This document shows, piece after piece, positions 28,055-37,700 of a stretch of 64,000 bases of DNA. The stretch is from the NCBI GenBank assembly GCA_963712715.1, contig CAVQJI010000037.1, positions 62,001 through 126,000 of the forward strand, written 5' to 3'. Each line of letters starts with the position of its first letter. The first letter of the stretch is position 1. The notes beneath the pieces were generated by a model, which was not told the origin of the DNA, searched no databases, and was given only the letters and a program-made list of their open reading frames with translations. Source of the stretch: JAFEDN01 sp963712715. Lineage in GTDB: Bacteria; Pseudomonadota; Gammaproteobacteria; Coxiellales; Coxiellaceae. A program made the position numbers and the translations under genes.

Positions 28055-29065
28055 ATGCAAAATCCTCATCAAGACTGGCAGCAGGCTCTAGCGAACGCGA
28101 TTACCAACCCTCAGGAACTTTGCGAAGCATTGGCGTTGGAGAACAAGGAATTTCATAAACGCGTCAGTCCCAACGCGCAATTCACACTCCGTGTCCCCCG
28201 CGGTTTTGTAGCGCGCATGGAAAAAGGCAATTGGCAGGACCCTTTATTATTACAGGTATTGCCACTGGCTAAAGAACTGGAAACGGCCCAGGGTTTTTGC
28301 CAGGATCCATTACAGGAAAAACAGGCAAATCCTGTCCCGGGGTTATTGCATAAATATCATGGGCGCGTGCTTTTAATCGCTGCCAGCGGCTGCGCGATAC
28401 ACTGCCGCTACTGTTTTCGCCGCTATTTTCCTTACGAAGATAATACCCCTGGGCAATCCGGCTGGCAACCGGTTCTGGAATATATTGCTAAAGACGACAC
28501 GATCTCGGAAGTCATTTTAAGCGGTGGAGATCCGCTGATTTTAAAAGATACTTCACTGAATTATTTAATTACAAAGTTGGCAGCGATTAGTCATGTCAGG
28601 ATTTTGCGTTTACATACACGCTTGCCGGTAGTGCTGCCGGAAAGAATCACGCCGGCATTGATCCACGTATTAACGGCTTCGCGATTAAAACCGGTGGTGG
28701 TCATACACTGCAACCACCCACGCGAAATAGACCAAAACGTACAGAACGCTTTATCCGCACTTCGTGAGGCTGGCATTACACTGCTTAATCAATTTGTTTT
28801 ACTGCGCGACATCAATGACAACGCAGATGTTCTTACAGACCTGTGCCAGCAATTATTTAGTTACGGCGTTCTCCCTTACTATTTGCATTTACTCGATCCC
28901 GTGCAGGGCGCCGAGCATTTTGCCGTCAGCGCTGAAGAAGGCCGTCACCTAATCCAGCAGATAACAGCGCGTTTGCCAGGCTACCTGGTGCCCAAACTGG
29001 TGTATGAACTTGCGGGCGAAACTGCCAAATCCCCTGTTCCGTCTTTAAAAGATGTCATTATTTGA
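28055..29065 (+). CDS. epmB: EF-P beta-lysylation protein EpmB (lysine 2,3-aminomutase family)
   Basis: 336 residues, a radical SAM/PLP enzyme that converts (S)-alpha-lysine to (R)-beta-lysine for attachment to elongation factor P. The 4Fe-4S triad is C113, C117, C120 in SGCAIHCRYCFRRYFPY. VILSGGDPL and LRLHTRLPVV follow. The C-terminus has the PLP lysine region GYLVPKLVYELAGE. The short length fits EpmB rather than catabolic KamA. epmA and efp are not in the window. Confidence 0.92.
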   Translation: MQNPHQDWQQALANAITNPQELCEALALENKEFHKRVSPNAQFTLRVPRGFVARMEKGNWQDPLLLQVLPLAKELETAQGFCQDPLQEKQANPVPGLLHKYHGRVLLIAASGCAIHCRYCFRRYFPYEDNTPGQSGWQPVLEYIAKDDTISEVILSGGDPLILKDTSLNYLITKLAAISHVRILRLHTRLPVVLPERITPALIHVLTASRLKPVVVIHCNHPREIDQNVQNALSALREAGITLLNQFVLLRDINDNADVLTDLCQQLFSYGVLPYYLHLLDPVQGAEHFAVSAEEGRHLIQQITARLPGYLVPKLVYELAGETAKSPVPSLKDVII

Positions 29066-29570
29066 GGCGAGTGCGGGGATTGAGACCCTCATCAACCTGT
29101 TCCAGGGCCATTTTTCTAAACGCCAGAGGGCTGGGGATGAAGGGGAAGGGGTCCTGGGTGCCGCCGGTGCCGACTATGCGCAGCGTGCCGTAGTTCAGGA
29201 TGCGGCCTAGAATAGTTTGATCGACGTAAATAGCCTCGATTTTATCGATAAATAATTCCAGGGAATTGGTATTTATCCAGCCGGTTTTTAGCATGATGCG
29301 TTTGTTCGTAATGCCGTATTCAGAAGTCGCATAACGGATCAGTGCGCTGATGACGGAAAATAAAGTGGCGATCAGGCACAGCAAAATCACCGCGGAAGCC
29401 ATGCGTATGTTTAGAAACGGCACGTAACCGCGAAATAAAACCGGCGATACACTTGCCAAAATGAAAGTGGACACTAATAAAACGACGGGAAAGGTAAACA
29501 CGATCCAATGCATGCGCGTTAAATAAAATACTTTTTCGTTTTTTAATAAATTTGTCTGTATATAACTCAC
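29058..29570 (-). CDS. Bacterial PH-domain membrane protein (YdbS-like)
   Basis: 170 residues with two membrane segments (WIVFTFPVVLLVSTFILASV and MASAVILLCLIATLFSVI), then a bPH2 domain containing EYGITNKRIMLKTGWI and the RILNYGTLRIVGTGG motif. Function unknown. It lies directly downstream of parC and converges with epmB, overlapping its stop by 8 bases. Confidence 0.82.
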   Translation of the reverse strand: MSYIQTNLLKNEKVFYLTRMHWIVFTFPVVLLVSTFILASVSPVLFRGYVPFLNIRMASAVILLCLIATLFSVISALIRYATSEYGITNKRIMLKTGWINTNSLELFIDKIEAIYVDQTILGRILNYGTLRIVGTGGTQDPFPFIPSPLAFRKMALEQVDEGLNPRTRLK

Positions 29571-29575
29571 GATAC

Positions 29576-31816
29576 TTACTCCACTTCATAACTATCTATT
29601 TGGCGCAATCCGCGGGGTAGCAGGCTACCACGTTGTCCGCGTTCACCGTGAAAATTAACCAAATCTTTTGGGGGTAAACGCAAGGAACGCTTCCCCGAAT
29701 TCAAAATTAAAGTATCCTTTTTTCCAAGCACGGCAATAACCGCACAATATTCTTCCCGTTTAACGGCGCGCGTATTGGGAATTTGTATTATTTTATTGCC
29801 TTTTCCTCGAGCCAACTCCGGAAGATCCGCAATTGGAAATACGAGCAGCCTGCCTTCATTGGTCGCCGCTGCCAAATATTGACTGGATTTATCGGTGATT
29901 GTCGCCGAAGTCAACACTTTGGCGCCTTCGGGCAATTTCAACGCGGCCTTACCGGTGCGAGTTTTGGAATATAAATCCTGCAGCTTCACAATAAATCCGT
30001 AACCAAAATCAGAAGCGATGACAAACTCGGTTTCAGGTTCTCCCGATAATAAAGCCTGAAAAGTCACTCCCGACGACGGTTGCAGATATTTAGTGAGCGG
30101 TTCTCCCTGCCCGCGCGCGGATGGCAGTGTATGCGGTAATAGAGAATAACTCTTGCCTTCGCTGTCGATCACGACGATTGGCAGGTTACTGCGGCCCATG
30201 ACCTGCTTCAAAAATTCATCGCCGGCGCGGTAACTCAAACCTGCTCCGTCGACATCATGGCCTTTGGCCGCTCTGATCCACCCCTGTTTTGACAACACAA
30301 CGGTGACGGGTTCTGCGGCAATCATTTCTTCTTCCCGTAAAGCCTTGGCCTCGGGGCGCGATACGATGGGAGAACGTCGATCGTCACCGTAACGCTTTTT
30401 ATCTTCCTGAATTTCTTTTTTCACCAGAGTTTTCAGGCGAGACTCCGATTGCAAAGTGTTTTCTATCCGGTCGCGCTCTTCGCTCAAATCTTTTTGCTCA
30501 CCGCGAATTTTTATTTCTTCCAATTTAGCCAAATGACGTAATTTAATTTCCAGAATCGATTCAGCCTGTATTTCGCTCAGGGAAAATCGTTGCATCAGGA
30601 CAGGCTTGGGTTCGTCTTCACGGCGGATAATGGCTATTACTTCATCGATATTTAAAAATGCGATAAGCAATCCATCCAAAATATGTAAACGCGCCAGAAC
30701 CTGTTCCAAACGAAATTGCAGCCGGCGCCTGACAGTCTGTAATCGAAAAGATAGCCATTCGGTGAGGATAGTGACTAAATCCTTGACCTGGGGGCGGCCA
30801 TCCAAACCGATCATGTTCAGATTAACGCGGTAATTGCGCTCCAAATCGGTGGTGGCGAATAAATGAGCCATTAAAGTTTCTATGTCGACCCGGTTGGAAC
30901 GTGGCGTGATCACCAGACGCGTGGGGCATTCATGATCGGATTCGTCGCGTAAATCGCTCACATTCGGCAGTTTTTTTGCCATCATTTGCGCGGCGATCTG
31001 TTCCAGTACTTTTGCACCGGAAACCTGATAAGGCAGTGAAGTAATAATAATATCGCCATTTTCTTCGGTATAAACCGCGCGCATGCGAATACTGCCGTTG
31101 CCACTGTTATAGATCGCCTGAATTTCCTCAGGAGAAGTGATAATTTCTGCTTCGGTCGGGTAGTCGGGACCTTTAATAAAATTCATGAGATCGGCGATGC
31201 CGGCGCGGGGATGATCTAATAAATGTACGCAGGCATCGGCGACTTCGCGCAAATTATGCGGAGGAATATCGGTAGCCATACCGACGGCAATGCCCGTAGT
31301 GCCATTTAGCAGCACGCTGGGCAACCTTGCGGGCAACAGGATGGGTTCTTCTAACGTGCCGTCAAAATTGGGTTTCCATTCCACCGTGCCCAGTTCCAGT
31401 TCTTCGAGCAGCACCTGCGCGAAGGGAGTCATTCGCGCTTCGGTATAGCGCATGGCTGCGAAAGACTTTGGATCGTCGGCGGAGCCCCAGTTACCTTGAC
31501 CATCCACCAGTGGATAACGGTAAGCAAAATCCTGAGCCATCAATACCATGGCTTCGTAGCAGGCGGTGTCGCCATGCGGATGATATTTACCTAACACATC
31601 GCCGATCGTTCGGGCAGATTTTTTATACTTTGCGCTGCTTTTCAGTCCAAGTTCAGACATCGCATAGATAATGCGCCTTTGTACCGGCTTCAGACCGTCG
31701 CCAATATGAGGCAGCGCGCGATCCAGGATAACGTACATGGAATAATTTAAGTAGGCTTTTTCGGTAAATTCGCCGAGCGGTTGCCGTTCAATTTCCGCTA
31801 AATGGGTTGAGGGCAT
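29576..31816 (-). CDS. parC: DNA topoisomerase IV subunit A
   Basis: 746 residues. It decatenates daughter chromosomes with ParE. The N-terminal breakage domain has YLNYSMYVILDRALPHIGDG, PVQRRIIYAM, DVLGKYHPHGDTACYEAMV, and the catalytic Tyr in AAMRYTEARM. C-terminal beta-propeller repeats follow. In the quinolone-resistance region the residues read HGDTACYE, i.e. Asp-Thr-Ala-Cys-Tyr-Glu around the usual Ser80/Glu84 sites. The start at 31816 has an AAGAAGG ribosome site. The frame is fully intact. Confidence 0.95.
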   Translation of the reverse strand: MPSTHLAEIERQPLGEFTEKAYLNYSMYVILDRALPHIGDGLKPVQRRIIYAMSELGLKSSAKYKKSARTIGDVLGKYHPHGDTACYEAMVLMAQDFAYRYPLVDGQGNWGSADDPKSFAAMRYTEARMTPFAQVLLEELELGTVEWKPNFDGTLEEPILLPARLPSVLLNGTTGIAVGMATDIPPHNLREVADACVHLLDHPRAGIADLMNFIKGPDYPTEAEIITSPEEIQAIYNSGNGSIRMRAVYTEENGDIIITSLPYQVSGAKVLEQIAAQMMAKKLPNVSDLRDESDHECPTRLVITPRSNRVDIETLMAHLFATTDLERNYRVNLNMIGLDGRPQVKDLVTILTEWLSFRLQTVRRRLQFRLEQVLARLHILDGLLIAFLNIDEVIAIIRREDEPKPVLMQRFSLSEIQAESILEIKLRHLAKLEEIKIRGEQKDLSEERDRIENTLQSESRLKTLVKKEIQEDKKRYGDDRRSPIVSRPEAKALREEEMIAAEPVTVVLSKQGWIRAAKGHDVDGAGLSYRAGDEFLKQVMGRSNLPIVVIDSEGKSYSLLPHTLPSARGQGEPLTKYLQPSSGVTFQALLSGEPETEFVIASDFGYGFIVKLQDLYSKTRTGKAALKLPEGAKVLTSATITDKSSQYLAAATNEGRLLVFPIADLPELARGKGNKIIQIPNTRAVKREEYCAVIAVLGKKDTLILNSGKRSLRLPPKDLVNFHGERGQRGSLLPRGLRQIDSYEVE

Positions 31817-31871
31817 AATGATGAACCTTCTTAACGATGAAAATTTGTTAATTTTATGATAAATTGAAGGC

Positions 31872-32513
31872 ATGGACAAGCGAAGTTATTCAAAGCTGGA
31901 TCAGCTACTGATCCAGATCGAGCGCGGTTTAAGTACGGTCTGCGCGAATTTGCCGCCCACGCGGCCTAATCCCGCCGCGGGCATGAGTGAACCGCCGCTG
32001 ACGCAGACGGAGAAACGCGCCAGCAGTGAAATGATGCGGGTGAATCATACCGGAGAAATTTGCGCGCAGGCTCTTTATTATGGGCAAATGACCATGGCGC
32101 GTTCGCCGTTGATTCGTCAGATACTCGAGCAGGCTGCGTCGGAAGAAACCGATCATCTCGCATGGACGGCGCAGCGATTGCAGGAATTATCCAGTCACCG
32201 CAGTTATCTGAATTTTTTTTGGTATAGTCAGGCTTATTTATTAGGTCTTATCGCGGGAATCGCCGGAGATCGCTGGAGCCTGGGATTTATAGAAGAAACC
32301 GAGCAGCAGGTCACCCGTCATCTGGACGGCCATTTAAACCGGTTGCCGGTCAAAGATGACAAAAGCCGCAAAATTATCGCGCAAATGCGCGAAGACGAGC
32401 AGCGCCATGCCCAAACTGCAAGATCGGCGAATGGTGCGCCTTTGCCTGGATTGATCAGACGGTTGATGTCATGGCAAGCCAAAGTCATGACCCTCACAGC
32501 GGCGAAAATATAG
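31872..32513 (+). CDS. coq7: Demethoxyubiquinone hydroxylase Coq7
   Basis: 213 residues, a di-iron monooxygenase of ubiquinone synthesis (C6 hydroxylation). Iron ligands appear in RVNHTGEICAQALYYGQ, EETDHLAWTAQRL and REDEQRHAQTA (ExxH pairs). It is divergent from parC. Together with ubiE/ubiJ at the right end, it indicates an aerobic ubiquinone pathway. Confidence 0.93.
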   Translation: MDKRSYSKLDQLLIQIERGLSTVCANLPPTRPNPAAGMSEPPLTQTEKRASSEMMRVNHTGEICAQALYYGQMTMARSPLIRQILEQAASEETDHLAWTAQRLQELSSHRSYLNFFWYSQAYLLGLIAGIAGDRWSLGFIEETEQQVTRHLDGHLNRLPVKDDKSRKIIAQMREDEQRHAQTARSANGAPLPGLIRRLMSWQAKVMTLTAAKI

Positions 32514-32514
32514 C

Positions 32515-33486
32515 ATGAAAATATGTAAAGACGTACAGGAAGAAGTGTCGGCAATTATTCAAAACAAAATTGTCAATCACAAATTATCTTTGCCCCTTAG
32601 TGACCAGAACTATCTCGATGCCAAAAAGGCTTACCTATGCAGGCTGAATGAATATTTGGATGAAAGCTGCCGACCCAAAATAGTATTTGCGAAATGCTGG
32701 CTTTTATTTGCCGTTTATGTCTGCGCTGTTTTATTCGAAGCATTTAATGAGAAACCGCGCTGTCTGCATCCGTTTTTAATCCTGATGATTGCCACGGTTT
32801 TATCACTGGTGTATCGGCGTGCATTTGCCGCTATGCCTTTAGAGACTATCGGAGTGTCTTGTCTGCTGGATTCCAGCCAGGCTAAACAGGTTATTTTGGA
32901 ACAAAAATTCAGCAAAACAACACGGCAAGCGGAACTGGCAGGCCCATGTGGCGCTTTATGGTTTATTAATTGTGATCTGATTCCCGCTTTTAGTGATCAG
33001 AAAATTGCTTTTTATGAGAAAGACTCTATCATGCGAGCTCTTTTTGGATTACAAAATGGTGTTTTCGATTGCGTCGGCATCGCCGCATTAGCAATGCTTC
33101 TTCTTCTGGAAAAAAAGATCGGCGCTCGAATAGAGAAAGTGAGAAATGAATCTTTACGTACGATGTTTACGCATTGCTTTATAATCGTCAATCGCACCCA
33201 GGGTAAAATAACGGATATTGAAAGCTGGAACCCTGATTGCATGGTGCTGGATCTCTGGTATGGACTTTGTTTATCCGTTCATGAAATCCGAAAAGATCCG
33301 CATTTTTTTAGCAAATATCCATTATTGGATATGAATGAAAAGACTGTCATCGCAGAAGTAAAATCGGGCGATAACCCGCCGGAAGGCTACCGTCCTTTCC
33401 TGAAAAAATTATCGACATTAATTAACCCAAAACGTAAATCCTGTTCACTGGACCCTCTGGATACCTTATTGCCCAGATTGCATTAA
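32515..33486 (+). CDS. Hypothetical protein with two membrane segments
   Basis: 323 residues that I do not recognise. It starts one base after the coq7 stop, so it is probably co-transcribed. Hydrophobic segments are at about 62-78 (CWLLFAVYVCAVLFEAF) and 83-100 (HPFLILMIATVLSLVYR). The remainder is soluble and Cys-containing, with TQGKITDIESWNPDCMVLDLWYG, a pattern reminiscent of His/Asn-Asp placements in papain-like or transglutaminase-type folds, too weak to call. An effector-like protein is possible. Confidence 0.55.
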   Translation: MKICKDVQEEVSAIIQNKIVNHKLSLPLSDQNYLDAKKAYLCRLNEYLDESCRPKIVFAKCWLLFAVYVCAVLFEAFNEKPRCLHPFLILMIATVLSLVYRRAFAAMPLETIGVSCLLDSSQAKQVILEQKFSKTTRQAELAGPCGALWFINCDLIPAFSDQKIAFYEKDSIMRALFGLQNGVFDCVGIAALAMLLLLEKKIGARIEKVRNESLRTMFTHCFIIVNRTQGKITDIESWNPDCMVLDLWYGLCLSVHEIRKDPHFFSKYPLLDMNEKTVIAEVKSGDNPPEGYRPFLKKLSTLINPKRKSCSLDPLDTLLPRLH

Positions 33487-33518
33487 AGTCTTGATGATTT
33501 ATCAAATTCACCCAAGTT

Positions 33519-34406
33519 TTAGGCAGCAATCTCAGACATTATTTTTTTTATTTGTTGAGCCAGGTCATTAAACAGTAACGACCTTCCCGTAGATTTTCTC
33601 CACACCAGTCCCAGCGTCCGCGAGGGTTTAGGGTTGGCAAAAGGGATATAGGCAACGCCATCGCTTTGACGGCTGGCTAATTGGGGTATCAGGGTTACAC
33701 CCACTCCGGCGGCTACCATGTGGCGCAGGGTTTCCAGGCTGGTGGCGCGGAATTCCTTCATCTCCTGCGCCCGGGCCTGATGGCACACGGTCAGAGCCTG
33801 TTCACGGAGGCAGTGGCCGTCATCCAGTAATAATAAATCTTCATCTTTTAAATCAGCCATTTTAACGATTTTTTTCTTTGACAGAGTATGACCGGGCGGC
33901 GTTGCCAGGAGAAATTCCTCGGTAAAAAAAGCGGATGTTATCAAATGAGTGTCAGTCACCGGCAGCGCTAATATGGCGGTATCTAATGTTCCCAGATTTA
34001 ACGCCTCCAGCAAAGAATGTGTTTGGGCTTCCAGCAGGTGGTAGGTTATTTTTGGGAAAGTTTGGGTTAATTGGGGAATCAGTAGCGGCAATAAATAAGG
34101 GGCGACCGTTGGGATGATCCCTATTTTAACTTTACCGCTGTACGGATCTTTTGCCGCCAGCGCCTTTTCTTTCATGGCGTCCATTTCCAGTAAAATAGTT
34201 CTGGCATGAGCAGCCATCAGGGCGCCCATTTCAGTTAATTTTACCGATTTATTGGTTCTTTCCAGTAGCTGTACTTCCAGCGTGTCTTCCAGTTTTTTGA
34301 TTTGCATGCTCAGGGTGGGTTGGCTCACGAAACAAGCTTTGGCTGCTTTACCAAAATGAGAGTATTTGGCTAAAGCAGCCAAATATTTGATACTTTGTAT
34401 ATTCAT
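33519..34406 (-). CDS. oxyR: Hydrogen-peroxide sensor OxyR (LysR family)
   Basis: 295 residues. The N-terminal LysR helix-turn-helix (AKACFVSQPTLSMQIKKLED) is followed by the regulatory domain. The redox pair is C199 and C208 in DDGHCLREQALTVCHQ, the same numbering as E. coli, followed by the invariant ATSLETLRHMVAAGVGVTL. It would activate antioxidant genes on disulfide formation. It is a lone gene. The glutathione genes elsewhere in the window may feed its reduction. Confidence 0.94.
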   Translation of the reverse strand: MNIQSIKYLAALAKYSHFGKAAKACFVSQPTLSMQIKKLEDTLEVQLLERTNKSVKLTEMGALMAAHARTILLEMDAMKEKALAAKDPYSGKVKIGIIPTVAPYLLPLLIPQLTQTFPKITYHLLEAQTHSLLEALNLGTLDTAILALPVTDTHLITSAFFTEEFLLATPPGHTLSKKKIVKMADLKDEDLLLLDDGHCLREQALTVCHQARAQEMKEFRATSLETLRHMVAAGVGVTLIPQLASRQSDGVAYIPFANPKPSRTLGLVWRKSTGRSLLFNDLAQQIKKIMSEIAA

Positions 34407-34487
34407 AAATTTTCCGATAGATTTTGTAAATTAAAATAATAACATCAATTGACAAAATTTATCAATAAATTGGACGTCGCCACCTCT

Positions 34488-34660
34488 ATACACGAGATTT
34501 TTCACCTCTCCCTTTGTGGGAGAGGTCGACGCGTGAAGCGCGGCGGGTGAGGGGTTGAACGAAGCAGTTTCTTATTAATAACTGCTTGATTTTACCCCTC
34601 ACCCCAACCCTCTCCCACAAGGGGAGAGGGGGTTTGACCTCATTCACGAATTTTTGTCGT
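34488..34660. repeat. CTCTCCC/GGGAGAG palindromic repeat, copy 1
   Basis: TTTTCACCTCTCCCTTTGTG, then GGAGAGGTCGACGCGTGAAGCG and GGGTGAGGGGTTGAAC, pairs with the later CCCCTCACCCCAACCCTCTCC and CCACAAGGGGAGAGG. A GTCGTGTACAGAG end is shared, as reverse complement, with the partial copy at 56994-57064. It occupies most of the 345-base gap between oxyR and the giant LRR gene; nothing else is recognisable there. Confidence 0.85.
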
Positions 34661-34751
34661 GTACAGAGCATCGCCACAGCAATTCTTGTGCTACAATACG
34701 GGTTAAAATCTTCGAAATATTTAGGTACAGAATGTAAAATTAGGGTCAAGA

Positions 34752-37700
34752 ATGAACGGTTATAAATACGATTATATGAAAGAAGCAGATGCAAATATCG
34801 TGATTGATGCTTATTGCAGTGGTCACGACGACAGCATAGATTTAGAAATTGTTAATTTTTCGTTTGCTCCGGTTACTTACCTCCTCAAAGAAATTTTAAA
34901 TGAAGGCCGGCCGCTGAATGAAATATCATTAACGGTTCACCATTATTGTGATTCAGAACAATCTGATTTTGCAGAGCGGTTGTCTGATTTTTCCGAAGCT
35001 CTGAAAAATCTTCAACTGAGTAAATTCTCACTGACGCAAAAATCACTTAAAATTAATGATGCTGTCGTTGATTGTATTTGCAAGGGCCTGGCCCGCAGTG
35101 AACAATTATCAAAGCTTGAACTTCATGGATTGGTATCTGATAAGGGCGCTGAAATGATAGCCAATTTCGTTAAAAAGATGCCATGTATGACATACTTATT
35201 TCTTCAGGAAAATGCCATCGGCGATAAAGGTGCGGCTCAAATAATCGAGGCCGCTCATTACAATAGTCGATATTTATCAACTGTTGATTTTAGTTTGAAT
35301 AATCTGACTGATCGATCGATAAGTGCGATAATTGCCGCACCACGGTCATGCTACGTTAGGGCACAAGCCAATCAAATAACGTCATCCGGCCAACAACAGC
35401 TTCAAAAGCGTGGGCAACATACACATTTTTTAAATCGTTATAACGAAGAGTATCAGCTTTTTAAGCAACCACGGATTGCAAAAAACACAATGTCTGGCAG
35501 ACAGAAATACTTGGCCGAAATTTTATTGTCAGCGCCCGAACGTCAGTATAAAGAGGCACAATCAGGCGAATTGGAGTTTTCTGAATCCCCTACTCAACAG
35601 TTATCTTTGCAACAATTACTCATTGCTGACCCGAAACTATGGGAAATACCCTGTGAAAATGAACACGAAGATAAATCGACCCCTAAAATATATAAGGAGA
35701 TCGTGATCTGCGCCTTCAGCGCGACTTTACATAATTTCATATTTTCTTCCCGATTTGTGCCGGGAATATTGTATTGGCAGGGCGATCCTCACCATTTCGG
35801 CGCAGTCTTTGACGATAAATTTACCCCCGCGAAGGCGGCAGACGTGGAAGAATTATTAGAACGTGTACGGCCTGCGGAAGCGCATCGGTATTGGGTTATC
35901 GACGAGAAAAGATGGCGTGAAACGTTGGTTGCCGCTGATAGTAGCAGCCTGAATGATTTCGATTTTTTTTATGCCAAAAAAGAAGTTGACTTAAGTCCTT
36001 TCGCCTTTTATATGACCGACGATCTCTTCCGGAAAATAGCGCAGGGAATATCCAATATCACCACTCAAATTGAGTTAGCAAGCTGTCGGCATTTAAGCCC
36101 CGCCACCCTCTGTCAGGTGTTTCGTCAATTCCCACGCTTACAATTTTTAGGCTTGCGCCAGGGCAAACCCTGGGGCGTCGAATTAAAAACTCTCACTCAA
36201 ACCTGCCCTTATCTGGAAGAACTGGAAATTTGTATTGACACTGCGGCGCCTTTAGAAATGCTCTCGCAATTCCGCTATCTGCGGCGTTTATATCTGGATT
36301 TATCCGGTAATCTGCAATTGCGGAATTTGAATTTTCTAAAGGATTGCGGCGACCGCGTGACTCTTCTGAAACTATCCGGCTGCACCAATCTAACCGATTT
36401 GACTGGTTTAAAGTATTGCCCGAATTTACAAGAAATCTGGTTTGAAAAAATGATCCTCGTTGACTTCAAAAGCTTAATCCAGCAACTAGGCCAATTGAAA
36501 GGCCTGACTCTTTTGGCGCTTCACGAATGCCAATATTCCGCCGACAGCCAACTCCTTAAACTCATTTATCAATGTTTACCCCGTACCCATATTTCTACGT
36601 CGGGAACAGTCGTGAATACTATTACACCCGGAGCAAGGATAGGTGACAATTTTCTAAGTTCGCCGTGTGAAACAGATATACCAGACTCTAACGCAAGTTC
36701 CAGAGAAATGACTTGCGGCTTTTCATATTTGGATCCCTCGGAAAGACAGCACACAGTTTCGCAAATCTTCTGGGACAGCAAGGGCCACTGGCCCGACCAC
36801 CGGCTAGACCGATGGTCGACGCTCGATCAACTCAAAATAAATGATGACGGTCATATCGTTTTCTCCGCCTCATTTGTCGATCAACTCGATTTAAAGATCT
36901 GTCCGGACGTCCTGCTCATACCGTTTGAGAAAATTGACGTCCCGCTATTGCGCGACTGCGAATTGAAAAGCCCGGTATCGGAAATTCCCTGCGATTATTA
37001 CGCCGGCCAACTGACAGTGATGGTAATCGCTGATCAATGGACGCACATCCCTTCGCGCGAAGTATTCAGTCGGCCTATTGCCAGTTCGCAACCTTTAATC
37101 TGGGCGCGATCCGCCGTCACCGGCGAGTTGTTTGTCCGCCTGCAAACCCGGCAACACCGCACTCAAAAAATTCTGCTCAGATACGCATTCGCGGCAACGA
37201 AGGTAACCAGCCATTTACAAACCCGGCGTCACCAGAATTTACCCATCCTCATTCAGGATGCGTTCACCGCGTTAAGTAAAAATGAAAAAATACTCGCGAA
37301 CTTTCCCAAATTCCGGCGGTTCATCACGGATATGCAATCGACAGGAAACGATCAGACCCGATACGCTCGCATCAAACGATATTGTCAAATGGATTCCGTA
37401 TCCGGTTTTACCGACGCTCCATTAGACAATAAAATCTCTACAGACGTGCTCGAGTTCATAGGCACGTTACGACTGAAAGACGTCAACACCAGGACTGACC
37501 TGTACTCGTTCTTCAATACCTTGCTGCAACAAAAAGGTGTGTGTGCAGATATCACCCGCTGCGCTAAATTATTGTGCGGATACTACGGTGGAATACCCTG
37601 CCATATTGGAATCAGTAAAACGCATGCCTTCCTGAATTGGTCATATCAGGAAAAGGATAAATTCATCACCAGCACTACCGACCTGGGCGGCGGAGAGGCG

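Noticed and set aside
29576..31816. Quinolone-resistance mutation in parC
   Set aside because: The sequence at the Ser80 site (GDTACYE) differs from E. coli, but Thr/Cys there could be natural in this lineage; no reference is available to call resistance.
34486..34794. Antisense frame of 102 codons upstream of the giant LRR gene
   Set aside because: It is almost entirely repeat sequence (CTCTCCC-type palindrome) and has no recognisable protein features.
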